DNA from: Natronosalvus caseinilyticus
GTDB taxonomy: Archaea > Halobacteriota > Halobacteria > Halobacteriales > Natrialbaceae
Length of the DNA stretch: 64,000 nucleotides
Assembly: GCF_017357105.1 (NCBI RefSeq)
Contig: NZ_CP071596.1
Coordinates: forward strand, 682,001 to 746,000
Direction of reading: 5' to 3'
The notes under the pieces were generated by a model, which saw only the letters and a list, made by a program, of their open reading frames with translations, searched no databases and was not told the DNA's origin. The translations under genes and the position numbers were made by a program. Shown here one piece after another: positions 53,945 to 63,152 of the stretch. The number at the start of each line of letters is the position of its first letter. Position 1 is the stretch's first letter.

Positions 53945-54176
53945 TTGCTTATATAGGATTGGCGGAGGCGAGGTTCTATACCTTTCCATTGGCGGGCAAA
54001 CGGACAGTTCCCGCTCGCCTCGAGGCGAGCACCCGAACCAGTAGTTTCGTTCCGGTACGTTTTCGAACCGGGTCGAGGGGACGAAGTGGGACCGTTCTCG
54101 AGAGTGAAACCGCTAGATAGCGGCAGGGAAACGGGAACAAGATGGAACGGTCAAAAACCGATGCAACCGTCGCGGC

Positions 54177-54184
54177 TTTATATA
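54177..54184 (+). promoter_or_regulatory. TATA box of the gene at 54212
   Basis: TTTATATA about 28 bp before ATG 54212. Confidence 0.6.
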
Positions 54185-54211
54185 CGTACGCCGACGGAAC
54201 TACGGACCACA

Positions 54212-54559
54212 ATGGCACCACTCATCAGCGCACTGGTCGCGTTCATCGTCGCACTACTGGTTGGCGGCCTGGCAATCTACCTCGCCGCGAGCGTCGTCAT
54301 CGACGCCCACAGTTACGAGCACGCAATCGTGACCGCTATCATCGGCGCCATCGCGTGGGCGCTCACGTCCTGGATTCCGCTCCTGGGGCCGATCATCGCC
54401 CTGATCGTCTGGATCGGTGTGATCAACTGGCGTTACCCTGGCGGCTGGGTGACCGCTGCAGCCATCGGCGTGGTCGCCTGGCTGTCGGCGCTCGTCATCC
54501 TGTTCGTGCTCAACGCGGTTCTGGGACTCGGCGTCGGCGCGTTCGGCGTGCCGATCTGA
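54212..54559 (+). CDS. Small integral membrane protein
   Basis: This 115-residue protein from ATG 54212 (MAPLISALVAFIVALLVGG) is almost entirely hydrophobic with four predicted helices (about 5-29, 38-52, 56-70 and 78-108). YEHAIVTAIIGAIAWALTSWIPLLGPIIALIVWIGVINWRYPGG lies between. A clear TATA box supports the start; the frame to 54086 is not coding-like. It is divergent from leuS. No named family could be assigned. Confidence 0.7.
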   Translation: MAPLISALVAFIVALLVGGLAIYLAASVVIDAHSYEHAIVTAIIGAIAWALTSWIPLLGPIIALIVWIGVINWRYPGGWVTAAAIGVVAWLSALVILFVLNAVLGLGVGAFGVPI

Positions 54560-54645
54560 GGGCGTCCCGAGCGGTCGCTGTCTCGTCCTCAAAACGTGTC
54601 GCCCCACCCGAACAGTTATTTCGAGAAGTTGTGAAGTAATTGTCA

Positions 54646-55104
54646 ATGAGGCGACGCCACGTCCTCGGCGGCTTCCTCGCCTGGGCCTCACTGGGTTCTG
54701 GTTGTCTCTCGAGTAGCGACGAGGCCCAGAGCGAGCCAGCGACGGTCGAGAACCCGCCGGAGTGGCTCCGGGAGCGCGGCCAGTGCGAAGACGAGTGGGC
54801 GTGGGGGTCGCTGGAACTCTCGAGGGCGGAGCCCGGTTCCGGGTTCGGCACCGCCGTCGTCCCGTACGACCGTCTCGGCGAGGAATCGAAGCGACTCGTT
54901 CGCTTCGCGGTGCACAACGACGGTGCAGTGGCCTGCGATCAGACTGGCGGGACGGCCTTCCAGACCCTCTTGGGCGACGTCGACGAACTCGCCGAGCGGG
55001 ACCGGGAGGCACACAGCGAGAACCCGTGGGTGTACAAAATTCGCACGGCGAGAGCGACGTACCGGATCGAACGGCTCGAGGCGTTCGACGCGGTTCTCGT
55101 CTGA
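54646..55104 (+). CDS. Predicted lipoprotein
   Basis: This 152-residue protein has a basic N-terminus MRRRHVLGGFLAWASLGSGC, a short Tat- or Sec-type signal ending in a lipobox Cys at residue 20. The mature part is acidic with three further Cys (GQCEDE, VACDQTGG), probably a compact extracytoplasmic domain: SLELSRAEPGSGFGTAVVPYDRLGEESKRLVRFAVHNDG ... YKIRTARATYRIERLEAF. No family was recognised. It follows the small membrane protein by about 85 bp with its own weak AT-rich promoter (AACAGTTATT). Confidence 0.65.
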   Translation: MRRRHVLGGFLAWASLGSGCLSSSDEAQSEPATVENPPEWLRERGQCEDEWAWGSLELSRAEPGSGFGTAVVPYDRLGEESKRLVRFAVHNDGAVACDQTGGTAFQTLLGDVDELAERDREAHSENPWVYKIRTARATYRIERLEAFDAVLV

Positions 55105-55177
55105 GTCCCGATCGAGGCGACCGCTCGAGAGCACATTTCTGGTGAAAACGCTTCCGGAACCTGGGGTTCGCGGTTCG

Positions 55178-55597
55178 CTAGTCGATGTCGATTCGCTTCG
55201 AGTCGTCGCTCTGTTCGAGTTTCGGCAGCGTCACGGTGAGCACGCCGTTGTTGTAGGTGGCCGTTATCGACTCCTCGTCGACCGGTTCGGGGAGGTGCAG
55301 CCGCCGACTGACCGACTTGTGCGACCGCTCCCGGCGGAGGTAGCGGTCGTGCTCGTCGGTGCGGTCGGTCTCCTGTTCGGCCTCGAGGCGGAGCGTCCCC
55401 TCGACGAGCGTCAACTCGATGTCCTCGGTCTCGAAACCGGGGAGGTCGGCCGTCACGACGTACTCGTCACGGTGGTCGGCCACGTCGACGGCAACCGAAC
55501 CCGGAAACGAGAGGCCGCTACCGCCGACGCCCGTTTCGAACTGCTTGCTGACTCGGTCGAGCATCTCCTCGAGGTCGTCGAACGGATTGCGTCGCAT
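55178..55597 (-). CDS. Small heat-shock protein Hsp20
   Basis: The protein is 139 residues and begins MRRNPFDDLEEMLDRVSKQFE. The alpha-crystallin domain (about 36-130) is clear: VADHRDEYVVTADLPGFETEDIELTLVEGTLRLEAEQ, ERSHKSVSRRLHLPEPVDEESITATYNNGVLTVTLPKLE, including the conserved G-V-L-T-V-T-L-P. It is an ATP-independent holdase forming oligomers. The C-terminal IxI motif is present as RIDID. Convergent with the lipoprotein gene and the downstream prephenate dehydratase unit. Family length is normal. Confidence 0.94.
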   Translation of the reverse strand: MRRNPFDDLEEMLDRVSKQFETGVGGSGLSFPGSVAVDVADHRDEYVVTADLPGFETEDIELTLVEGTLRLEAEQETDRTDEHDRYLRRERSHKSVSRRLHLPEPVDEESITATYNNGVLTVTLPKLEQSDDSKRIDID

Positions 55598-55719
55598 GGG
55601 AGTCGATAGGCGCTCGAGGAGGATAAATTGTGCCCCGGCGAGGACGACAGAACTGGCAGGGTCGTGTCGAGCGTATCTCGCGTACTCTCAGTCGACGACG
55701 TACGCGAGGCCGTACACTC

Positions 55720-56526
55720 TCACTCGACGACGTGCTCGAGGTCGTACGACCCCAGCCGGCGAACCCACCCTCTCTCGGCGAGGGCCTCCAGGTCGGCGAG
55801 AGCCTCCTGGGTGCGCTCCTCGTAGAGGCCGGCGTCGACGTCCATGTGGAAGACGTAGTCGCCGAGTCGCTCCCCGCTCGGGCGGGACTCGACCCGGCTC
55901 AGGTTGATGTCGCGGTCGGCGAAGGGCTCGAGCAACTCGAGGAGCAGACCGGGGTAGTTCGCGTTCGGATAGACGACGAGCGAGGTCTTCCCGCCGGCCT
56001 CCGAACGCTCGGAGGCGGGTGCGAGCGCGAAGAACCGCGTCGCGTTCGACGTCTGGTCCTGGATGTCGGCGGCGATGACCTCGAGGTCGTCACCTGCCGT
56101 GGCGGGATGGGCGATGCCCGCGACCGAGGGGTTCTCGCGGGCGTACTCGACGCCCTGAGCCGTGCTCGAGACGGCCTCGAGGGTCGCGTCGGGGTACTCG
56201 GACTCGAGGTAGGCGCGACACTGGGCGAGCGCCTGGGAGTGGCTGGCGATGGTGTCGAAGTTCGGTCCCTGGGCGAGCAGGGCGTGGCGGATCGGCGTGA
56301 CGATTTCGCGGACGACGGCGACGTCGTACTCCGCGAGGGCGTCCTGGCTCTCAGTAACGCTCCCTTCGATGCTGTTCTCGATGGGAATTACTCCGCGGTC
56401 GAACTCGCCGGCGGCGACGGCGGCGACGATGTCGGTGACCGACTGGCGGAAGACCACGTCGTCGTCGAGCGCTCGCGTCGCACGATGCGAGTAGGTCCCT
56501 TCGGGGCCGAGCGTGACGGCTGTCAT
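55720..56526 (-). CDS. pheA: Prephenate dehydratase
   Basis: The protein is 268 residues from ATG 56526 (MTAVTLGPEGTYSHRATRAL), the expected N-terminus of the PDT domain. Catalytic-domain blocks are VIPIENSIEGSVTESQDAL, SQALAQCRAYL and SNATRFFALAP (the TRF motif). The C-terminal ACT domain contains SLVVYPNANYPGLLLELLEPFADRDINLSRVESRPSG, the ESRP motif that binds phenylalanine for feedback inhibition. Converts prephenate to phenylpyruvate. Downstream of an AI-2E transporter on the same strand, about 90 bp apart. Confidence 0.95.
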   Translation of the reverse strand: MTAVTLGPEGTYSHRATRALDDDVVFRQSVTDIVAAVAAGEFDRGVIPIENSIEGSVTESQDALAEYDVAVVREIVTPIRHALLAQGPNFDTIASHSQALAQCRAYLESEYPDATLEAVSSTAQGVEYARENPSVAGIAHPATAGDDLEVIAADIQDQTSNATRFFALAPASERSEAGGKTSLVVYPNANYPGLLLELLEPFADRDINLSRVESRPSGERLGDYVFHMDVDAGLYEERTQEALADLEALAERGWVRRLGSYDLEHVVE

Positions 56527-56616
56527 ACCCGCTGGTGGGAGTCGAACCCCGAAAAGCGTGCCGAAGGTGGCGATTCCTCGAGTTCGCAGTCGGTACACTC
56601 CACTTTCGACTCGACG

Positions 56617-57606
56617 CTAGAGCGAGCCGTAATCGTCGCTGAACACCTCGAGCGTGGCGACGAGCGCGCCGAGGACGATGGGACCGTAGAACAGCCCCAT
56701 GAACCCGAACGCGGTGACCCCGCCTAGGACGCCGACAATTATCACGGCCGGATTGAGTTCGGCGTAGCGGTCGACGACGATTGGTCGCAAGTAGTCGTCC
56801 GAGAGGCCGACGATGACCATACTGTAGATCGCCAGCCCGATCGCGAACGTCGGCTGATTGACCATGAGCAGGTAGATCACGGCGGGGCCCCAGACCAGGA
56901 ACGAGCCAACGATGGGGATCAACGAGAGGACGATCATGACGACCGTCCAGAACAGCGCGTTGGGAATGCCGACGACGAACAGGCCGATTCCCGCCAGTCC
57001 GCCCTGGATCAGCGCGATGAGGACGTGGCCGGCCAGCACCGCCCACGTCACGTTCTCGAGCGCCTCGAAGAGGTTCGTCTGGACGGCGTCCGGGAGCGGC
57101 GTCACCTCGCGAAGCCACCTGAGCAGGGAGTCGCCGTCCCGGAGGAGATAGTAAAGCAAGAAGAGCGCCACGCCGATACCGATGGCCGTGTGCGTGAGCC
57201 CCGCCAGCAGTTCCGGACTCCGTTCCAAGAGCGTCTGTCCCGCGGTTCGGGCCCACTCCATGGCCGTTGACTCGAGGTCGACCCCGAATCGCTGGGCGAC
57301 CGACTGGAAGGGCTCGAGCGGAAGCGAATCGGCGTCAGCGCCTTCGACGAGTGCCCGGGCGTCGCGAAAGACGTACGCTACGACGATCACGACGGGGACG
57401 ATGGCGAGGAGCAGTGCCAGCAAGACGAGCGAAAACGCGGCGATCGCGGGCGAGGTTCGTCGCTCGAGGCGGCGCTGGACCGGCGTCAGCACGAACGCGA
57501 GGAGGACGGCGGCCAGCACGTACTGGATGTACGGGAAGACGAGTTGCGCTGACAGCAACAGCAATATGGCGATGAGAACGAGCAGCGTCCCTCTCGATCG
57601 GTTCAC
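56617..57606 (-). CDS. AI-2E family transporter (PerM-like)
   Basis: This 329-residue membrane protein starts at GTG 57606 with about eight hydrophobic segments. The family patterns are visible: FPYIQYVLAAVLLAFVLTPVQRRLERR near the N-terminus, NALFWTVVMIVLSLIPIVGSFLVWGPAVIYLL in the middle, and GFMGLFYGPIVLGALVATLEVF at the end. The central extramembranous region (about 75-150) is typical. Despite the family name, substrates vary and export of autoinducer-2 by an archaeon is not implied. Co-directional with pheA downstream. Confidence 0.9.
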   Translation of the reverse strand: MNRSRGTLLVLIAILLLLSAQLVFPYIQYVLAAVLLAFVLTPVQRRLERRTSPAIAAFSLVLLALLLAIVPVVIVVAYVFRDARALVEGADADSLPLEPFQSVAQRFGVDLESTAMEWARTAGQTLLERSPELLAGLTHTAIGIGVALFLLYYLLRDGDSLLRWLREVTPLPDAVQTNLFEALENVTWAVLAGHVLIALIQGGLAGIGLFVVGIPNALFWTVVMIVLSLIPIVGSFLVWGPAVIYLLMVNQPTFAIGLAIYSMVIVGLSDDYLRPIVVDRYAELNPAVIIVGVLGGVTAFGFMGLFYGPIVLGALVATLEVFSDDYGSL

Positions 57607-57904
57607 ATCTCGAACTCAACGGGGAGGGGGTTAAAAGCGGTGGCGGCAGGTACAGGCCGACGGCGGCGTACGGTCGAGAGCGGCGGCCCAGACGCCGATA
57701 GATCGGCCGTAATGCAGGATGCAGGCCGACCTCGAGCAGCACGCCGAAGACGCCCGCGTGAAGACCCGGTTACCGCCGAGAAGATGGTATTTCTGCCGGG
57801 AAACCGGAGAAACGCGGGATTGACCGGCGTAAACGGTTCGTCCGTGTCGACTTTCCGCTCGCTCGTCACACGGGTTCAAGGCCGTGGTTCGCCTAGTATC
57901 GGTT

Positions 57905-58624
57905 ATGTCGACCCAGCTCGACCCGCTCTCGATCTCGGCCGACCTCCTCTACACAGTCAAGACGGACGGGGAGCGGGGCGCCCTCCGCGACCATCTCGCC
58001 ACGCTCGAGCGAACGCGACTCGATCGGGCGCTCGGCGGCCGCGCGGAGAAACTCGCTTTCTGGCTCAACTGCTACAACGCATACGTGCAGATCCTCCTCG
58101 ACGACGATCCCTCGCTGCTCGAGGGGGGAGTGCTCGACCGCTGGAAGTTCTTCGCCAGGGATCGCGTCCCGATCGCGGGCGTCTGGCTAAGTCTCAACGA
58201 CATCCAACACGGGCTCCTTCGCGGCTCGAGGCATCCCTGGGGGATGGGGTACCTGCCGCGACCGTTCCCGACGGCCTTCGAGCGCCAGTTTCGACTCGAG
58301 TCGGTCGATCCGCGGATACACTTCGCGCTGAACTGCGGCACCGAAAGCTGTCCCCCGGTCGCCGTCTACAGCCCCGCCGACGTCGAGGCCGAACTCGAGA
58401 CCGCGACCGACTGGTTCCTCGAGGAGAACGTGAGCTACCAGCCACGAGAGCGCGTGGCCCGCGTGCCGCGGGTATTCCTCTGGTACCGCGGTGATTTCGG
58501 CGGTTCGAGCGGGATTCGGTCGTTCCTCGAGCGCTACGACGTGATTCCGCCCGACGTGACGCCGACGTTGCAGTACGACGAGTACGACTGGTCGATGGAT
58601 CTGGGGGATTATCGCCGAAAGTGA
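57905..58624 (+). CDS. DUF547 domain protein
   Basis: The protein is 239 residues from ATG 57905 (MSTQLDPLSISADLLYTVK). The DUF547 core is seen as EKLAFWLNCYNAYVQILLDDDPSLL, and in the second half as PRIHFALNCGTESCPPVAVYSP, with conserved NCGTxSCPP Cys residues that may form a redox or metal site. A later WFLEENVSY and FLWYRGDFGG belong to the same domain. No signal peptide here, so it would be cytoplasmic. Function of the domain is not established. Convergent with the isopentenyl diphosphate isomerase gene; the 150-bp gap holds a short 9-bp tandem repeat. Confidence 0.85.
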   Translation: MSTQLDPLSISADLLYTVKTDGERGALRDHLATLERTRLDRALGGRAEKLAFWLNCYNAYVQILLDDDPSLLEGGVLDRWKFFARDRVPIAGVWLSLNDIQHGLLRGSRHPWGMGYLPRPFPTAFERQFRLESVDPRIHFALNCGTESCPPVAVYSPADVEAELETATDWFLEENVSYQPRERVARVPRVFLWYRGDFGGSSGIRSFLERYDVIPPDVTPTLQYDEYDWSMDLGDYRRK

Positions 58625-58683
58625 TTCGTCGGAGTCCTCGCTGGCCGGAGCAGGCCAATACGGACCAAATCGGGTCGATACGG

Positions 58684-58711
58684 GTCGAAACGGTCGAAAC
58701 GGTCGAAACGG
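58684..58711 (+). repeat. Short tandem repeat of TCGAAACGG
   Basis: Three consecutive copies of the 9-mer TCGAAACGG between the two convergent genes, preceded by a related copy TCGATACGGG. No function is evident. Confidence 0.8.
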
Positions 58712-58777
58712 ACCCAGGTGGGCCATCGGCGTCATTGCTGCCCAGGAGACCTCGGCAACATTGCCGCCTCGAGGACC

Positions 58778-59845
58778 TCAGTTCCCGTGCCCTCGACCCT
58801 CGAGGTACTCCTTCGTTCGCCCGAGAACGACGCACTCCGTCTCTCGGAGGTCCGCGACGGATTCCGATCCCGTGACGAACATCGCCGTCTCGAGTTCGAC
58901 CCGGAGGGTCTCCAGGAGGTCGACGACCGCTTCGATTCCCTGCCCCGCCGGCGAGAGAAACGGTTTGGCGAGACCGCCAGCCTGCGCACCGAGGGCGATG
59001 GCCTTCGCCACGTCCAGACCGGAGCGGACGCCGCCGCTGGCGATCACGGTGTCGTGGACGTTCGCGGCCTCGAGCGTGCTCACGGCGGTCGGAACCCCCC
59101 AGGCCCGGAATCGTCGGCCGACGTGTTCCTGGCGGGTCGCGCCGATGGCGGCAGCCCGGTAGGACTCGATGCCCGACCACGTCGTCCCGCCCTTTCCGGC
59201 GACGTCGATGGCGTCGACGCCCGCTGCTGTCAACCGCTCGGCGGTGCCCCGGGCGATACCGTTGCCCGTCTCCTTGACGATCACCGGCACCGAGAGGTCG
59301 CTCGCGACCGTTTCGATGGCCTCGAGACAGCCGCGGGCGTCGACGTCGCCCTCGGGCTGGACCGCCTCCTGGAGGAAGTTGAGGTGGATCGCCATCGCGT
59401 CCGCCTCGATCATCTCCACGGCACGCTCGACGTCGCTCACGTCGTACTCGAGCAACTGGGCGGCACCGACGTTGCCGTAGAGGAAGGCGTCGGGGGCCAC
59501 GTCGCGGACCACGGTGTAGGACTCGAGGAGGTCCGGGTCGTCGAGTTCGAGCCCGGCGCGCTGGCTGCCGACGCCCATCGCGACGCCCATTTCCTGGGCC
59601 GCGGCGGCGAGCGATCGGTTGATCGTCGTGGTGTTGGGGTGGCCGCCGGTCATGCTCTCGATGACGATGGGGGCCGCGAGTTCGTAGCCGAACAGGTCCA
59701 CGCTCGTATCGATCTCGTCCCGGTGGATCTCCGGCAGCGCCTCGTGGACGAGTTCGACGTCCTCGAAGCCGGTCCCCGAGGTTTCGACGTCTTCTTCTTC
59801 GATAATGCGGATGTGATCGTCTTTGCGGTCGGATGTCTCGGGCAT
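58778..59845 (-). CDS. fni: Type 2 isopentenyl-diphosphate delta-isomerase
   Basis: This 355-residue FMN-dependent enzyme interconverts isopentenyl and dimethylallyl diphosphate for archaeal lipid synthesis. It has the TIM-barrel FMN and substrate blocks RKDDHIRI at the N-terminus, [59 protein letters not shown], and [31 protein letters not shown] for the phosphate-binding end. Length fits the family (about 350). Divergent from the FilR1-like regulator, with about 165 bp between the starts. Confidence 0.95.
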   Translation of the reverse strand: MPETSDRKDDHIRIIEEEDVETSGTGFEDVELVHEALPEIHRDEIDTSVDLFGYELAAPIVIESMTGGHPNTTTINRSLAAAAQEMGVAMGVGSQRAGLELDDPDLLESYTVVRDVAPDAFLYGNVGAAQLLEYDVSDVERAVEMIEADAMAIHLNFLQEAVQPEGDVDARGCLEAIETVASDLSVPVIVKETGNGIARGTAERLTAAGVDAIDVAGKGGTTWSGIESYRAAAIGATRQEHVGRRFRAWGVPTAVSTLEAANVHDTVIASGGVRSGLDVAKAIALGAQAGGLAKPFLSPAGQGIEAVVDLLETLRVELETAMFVTGSESVADLRETECVVLGRTKEYLEGRGHGN

Positions 59846-60012
59846 CGCTTCGTCTCTGCTGTGACGTTCGCCGGCGGTATTGAAAAGGTGTCCATTCGCG
59901 TCCGGTCCATTGACCGTGGCGTGTCCGTTCCAGCGACGGACGACCGGCGCCGAGGAAGCAGTCGCGTCGAGTGACCGCCCCCTTCATAATGCGTCGTGTG
60001 TTACCAACAAAC

Positions 60013-60840
60013 ATGGTATCCTCACTCGACGACGTCGAATATCTCGCACGGTCGTCCCACCGTGTCGCCGTGCTTACGGCGATTAGCGAACGGCCTCGGA
60101 CGCGAGCCGAGTTGTGTGAGGTGACGGGCGCGTCGGCGTCGACGATCAGTCGAACCCTTCGAGCCCTCGAGGAGCGACGCTGGATCGCCCGAACCGGCCA
60201 CCACTACGAGGCCACGCCGCTCGGAGCCTACGTCTCGGAAGGAGTTGCGGACTTACTCGAGCGCCTCGAGACGGAACGCAAGCTCCGCGACGTCTGGGAC
60301 TGGCTACCGGTCGACGACGCCGACGTCCCGATCGAGGAACTCGCCGACGCCGTCGTGACGCCGGCCACGGTCGAGGATCCCTACCGGCCGGTGTCACGCT
60401 TCGTCTCCTTGCTCGAGGAGGCAGACACGTTCCGCTTCGTCGGCTTCGAACTGGGGCTGCTCGAGCCCTGCAAAGACGAACTCTGCGGACGAATCATCGA
60501 CGGCATGGACGCGACGGTCATCGATCCACCCAGCGTCGCGACCTACATCAGGTCGAGCTACCCCGACCTGTCGACGCGAACTCTCGAGAGCGGGAATCTC
60601 ACCGTCTTGCTCCACGACGATCCGCCGTCTTACGGACTCAGCCTCTTCGACCGCCGCGTCGGCCTCTGTATCTACATGCCCGAGACCGGAACCCTGCGCT
60701 CGCTGATCGACACCGACGCGCCGGCCGTGCGCTCGTGGGCCGAGTGGACGTTCGAACGACACCGCCACGAAGCGCGGCCGTTGGCGCTCGAGGCTGGAGC
60801 CGAGCCGGAGGCGGATTCCGGGTCCGGGTCCGAGCCCTAA
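60013..60840 (+). CDS. HTH transcriptional regulator with FilR1-like middle domain
   Basis: The protein is 275 residues from ATG 60013; a TTCATAATG box about 25 bp upstream supports it over the ATG at 59989. The N-terminal winged helix (about 5-75) reads VEYLARSSHRVAVLTAISERPRTRAELCEVTGASASTISRTLRALEERRW. The rest matches the regulatory domain found in archaeal regulators such as FilR1: TFRFVGFELGLLEPCKDELCGRIIDGMDATVIDPPSVATYI, followed by TLESGNLTVLLHDDPPSYGLSLFDRRVGLCIY. The tail is Glu/Ser/Gly-rich. Target and ligand unknown. Confidence 0.85.
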   Translation: MVSSLDDVEYLARSSHRVAVLTAISERPRTRAELCEVTGASASTISRTLRALEERRWIARTGHHYEATPLGAYVSEGVADLLERLETERKLRDVWDWLPVDDADVPIEELADAVVTPATVEDPYRPVSRFVSLLEEADTFRFVGFELGLLEPCKDELCGRIIDGMDATVIDPPSVATYIRSSYPDLSTRTLESGNLTVLLHDDPPSYGLSLFDRRVGLCIYMPETGTLRSLIDTDAPAVRSWAEWTFERHRHEARPLALEAGAEPEADSGSGSEP

Positions 60841-61138
60841 AGCGGGCACGTCTCGGTGATGGCGGGTCGACCGTGGTCGAACCGCTCGAGTAGACAATAT
60901 TGCTCGAGTAGACGCTAGTCATCGAGAATACGTTCGTCCTCGAGTAGCCCTCCGTATCCAGCAGCTGTCAGGTGCTTGCACGACGTGACCACCGGTCAGC
61001 ACGTGCACTTCCAGTGGTTACCGGGTCAAATTCACTAGGTGCCTACACGACATTTCCGCTCCATGGAGAGATTGCGGAGGCGATACCAATGACTGACAGC
61101 TACTTTACCGACCGAACAGCACCTCGAGGCGGGTCCCG
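60841..61138. other. Intergenic stretch before the OsmC gene
   Basis: About 300 bp without a gene. It ends with CTACTTTACC near 61100, a possible promoter of the OsmC/methyltransferase unit; short spurious frames only. Confidence 0.45.
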
Positions 61139-61696
61139 ATGAGCACCACGAACGGCGTCGACGTCGACGCGCTGGGCGAGGCGATCGACGCGATCAGCGA
61201 CGATTCGACCGTGGGCCAGTTTACCTTCCACGCGGAAACCGAGTGGACCGACGGGCTCCGGTGTGAGACGACCATCGACGAATTCGACCAGGCGGGCGAG
61301 CGCGTGCAGACGCGCGAGTTCACTATCGAGGGCGACGAACCCGAGCAGATCCTCGGCCAGCGAACCGCGCCGAACGCGGTCGAACTCCTGCTCGCGGCCC
61401 TCGGTTCGTGCCTGAGCGTCGGCTACGCCGCGAACGCCGCTGCGATGGGCATCGACCTCGAGGACATCCGCTTCGAGATGGACGGCGACGTCGACCTCCG
61501 GGGATTCCTCGGCATCGACGAGACCGTCAGGCCCGGCTACGAGGGGATCACCTGCACTGCATACGTCGACGCCGACGCCCCGGAAGCCGAACTGGTCGAA
61601 CTTCGCGAGCGCGCGGAAGCGACCTCGCCGCTCATCGACAGCATCACGAACGAGGTTCCGGTGGAGACCGACCTGGTTGCCGCCACGAAGCCATGA
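61139..61696 (+). CDS. OsmC-family protein
   Basis: The protein is 185 residues. The OsmC fold is indicated by GQRTAPNAVELLLAALGSCLSVGYAANAAAMGIDLEDIRFEMDGDVDLRGFLG, with the catalytic-type Cys in GSC at about residue 98. The C-terminal part is GYEGITCTAYVDADAPEAELVELRERAEATSPL, where a second Cys lies in ITCTA. OsmC/Ohr proteins reduce organic hydroperoxides or act as thiol-dependent enzymes. The stop overlaps the next gene by four bases (ATGA), so it is translationally coupled to the ArsM-like methyltransferase. Confidence 0.92.
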   Translation: MSTTNGVDVDALGEAIDAISDDSTVGQFTFHAETEWTDGLRCETTIDEFDQAGERVQTREFTIEGDEPEQILGQRTAPNAVELLLAALGSCLSVGYAANAAAMGIDLEDIRFEMDGDVDLRGFLGIDETVRPGYEGITCTAYVDADAPEAELVELRERAEATSPLIDSITNEVPVETDLVAATKP

Positions 61697-62475
61697 GCGA
61701 GACGAATGCGTCGAGGCTCGACACGGACGAACTCGAGCAGAAGGTCAAAGCCGTCTACCAGGACGTCGCGCGGTCGCCGGACGGGGACTTTCACTTCGAA
61801 ATGGGGCGCGACCTGGCCGAGCGCCTCGGCTACGACCCGTCGGTGCTCGATCGAATCCAGTCGCGGGCCATCGACTCTTTCGCCGGCGTCGGGTACCACT
61901 TCAACCTCGCGAGCCTCGAGCCCGGCGAGCGCGTCCTCGACCTCGGGAGCGGCTCGGGGATGGACGTCTTCGTCGCAGCGATTTACGTCGGTGACGAGGG
62001 GACGGTGGTCGGCATCGACATGACCGACGACCAGCTCGAGAACGGTCGGAGATACCGCGACGACGGCGGGTTCGACAACGTCAGCTTCGAAAAGGGGTAC
62101 ATCGAGGACCTGCCGTTCGACGACGAGTCGTTCGACGCGGTCATCTCCAATGGCGTGATCAACCTCTCGGCCGAGAAAGATCGCGTCTTCGCAGAGGTGC
62201 GTCGCGTCCTCGCTCCGGGCGGCCGACTCGCGCTGTCGGACATCACCAGCGAGGAGCAGATGCCCGACTCCATCAAGACGAACGCGGACCTCTGGGCGGC
62301 CTGTATCGGCGGAGCGGTGCAAGTCGACGACTACGCCGACGCCATCGAGACGCCAGGGTTCGACGTGGTCGACCGCCGAGCGAACGATCGGTACGAATTT
62401 ACCTCGGATCGAGCACAGAGCGCGTGCCAGACCTACGGGGTCAAGAGTATCTCGCTGGTGGCTCGCAAGCGTTGA
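61693..62475 (+). CDS. ArsM-like SAM methyltransferase
   Basis: The protein is 260 residues from ATG 61693, coupled to the OsmC gene (ATGA overlap). Motif I is VLDLGSGSGMDVFVAAIYVG and is followed by VVGIDMTDDQLENGRRY, a UbiE/ArsM-type Rossmann methyltransferase. FDAVISNGVINLSAEKDRVFAEVRRVLAPGG is the post-I block, and AACIGGAVQVDDY is typical of arsenite methyltransferases. Only two Cys remain (in CIGG and SACQT); the first Cys of the ArsM triad (usually YGCG) appears to be missing. It could be an arsenite methyltransferase variant or act on another substrate. Confidence 0.85.
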   Translation: MSETNASRLDTDELEQKVKAVYQDVARSPDGDFHFEMGRDLAERLGYDPSVLDRIQSRAIDSFAGVGYHFNLASLEPGERVLDLGSGSGMDVFVAAIYVGDEGTVVGIDMTDDQLENGRRYRDDGGFDNVSFEKGYIEDLPFDDESFDAVISNGVINLSAEKDRVFAEVRRVLAPGGRLALSDITSEEQMPDSIKTNADLWAACIGGAVQVDDYADAIETPGFDVVDRRANDRYEFTSDRAQSACQTYGVKSISLVARKR

Positions 62476-62678
62476 ACGGGCCCCAATTGGGGCTCGCTCG
62501 AGTGGACCACACTCTACTCACGAGCGTCCGGAGCCACCCATGAGCCCCTCGTGAGCCGTTCGGAACCCACTCGAAAACCACTCGAGCAGAGCCGATCGCA
62601 CACGTCTGGCGCTCCGACGTTTCCATGGCTGGCGATTCGCCTTTCAGGTTTTTGTGACTGCCCGTCAAACGCGTGACC

Positions 62679-63107
62679 ATGTGGCGAGCAATCGTCCTCG
62701 GGTTCACCGTCGTCGAAATCCTGTTCCCCGACCAGATCATCGCCTGGGGAGAACGAAGAGCGTTCGAGAATCCGAACGACGGCGAGTTGCGCACGTGGAC
62801 CATGCCGATGGCTCGCCTCGAGGGCGTGCTGTTCGCGTGGCTCGCCCTCGGCGGGCGTCGTCGGACCCCCACGGTCGCCGGGCTGCTCGCCGTCCTCGGC
62901 GTACCAGCCCTCCTGGCCCCGGAGCGATTCGTTCGAACGGCGCTCAAACTCGCCTACCGGAATCCGGACGACCTCGAGTTGAAACCGTGGGTGGTTCCGG
63001 CGACGCGAGCGATCGGTCTCTGCTACGTCGTCCTCGGCACGGTCGCCGGGCGCGTGTCGGCACCCGCCGAGGACTCCCGGTCGAAGTCGAATGCGCGCCC
63101 GGAGTAG
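62679..63107 (+). CDS. Membrane protein with an internal repeat
   Basis: The protein is 142 residues from ATG 62679. Helices are near residues 4-20, 43-60, 66-80 and 107-122. Two blocks of about 45 residues resemble each other: ENPNDGELRTWTMPMARLEGVLFAWLALGGR and RNPDDLELKPWVVPATRAIGLCYVVLG, each preceded by a P-[DE]-x-x segment and a short helix. This suggests duplication of one two-helix unit. No named family. Its start has an AT-rich TTTTTGTG box about 20 bp upstream. Convergent with rpiA. Confidence 0.7.
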   Translation: MWRAIVLGFTVVEILFPDQIIAWGERRAFENPNDGELRTWTMPMARLEGVLFAWLALGGRRRTPTVAGLLAVLGVPALLAPERFVRTALKLAYRNPDDLELKPWVVPATRAIGLCYVVLGTVAGRVSAPAEDSRSKSNARPE

Positions 63108-63152
63108 CGCCCGGTCTCGTCGACGTACGTGGGACACGATACGCAGAACGGG

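Noticed and set aside
58684..58711. Nine-base tandem repeat as a minisatellite of interest
   Set aside because: Only three copies, between two convergent genes, without a link to any function.
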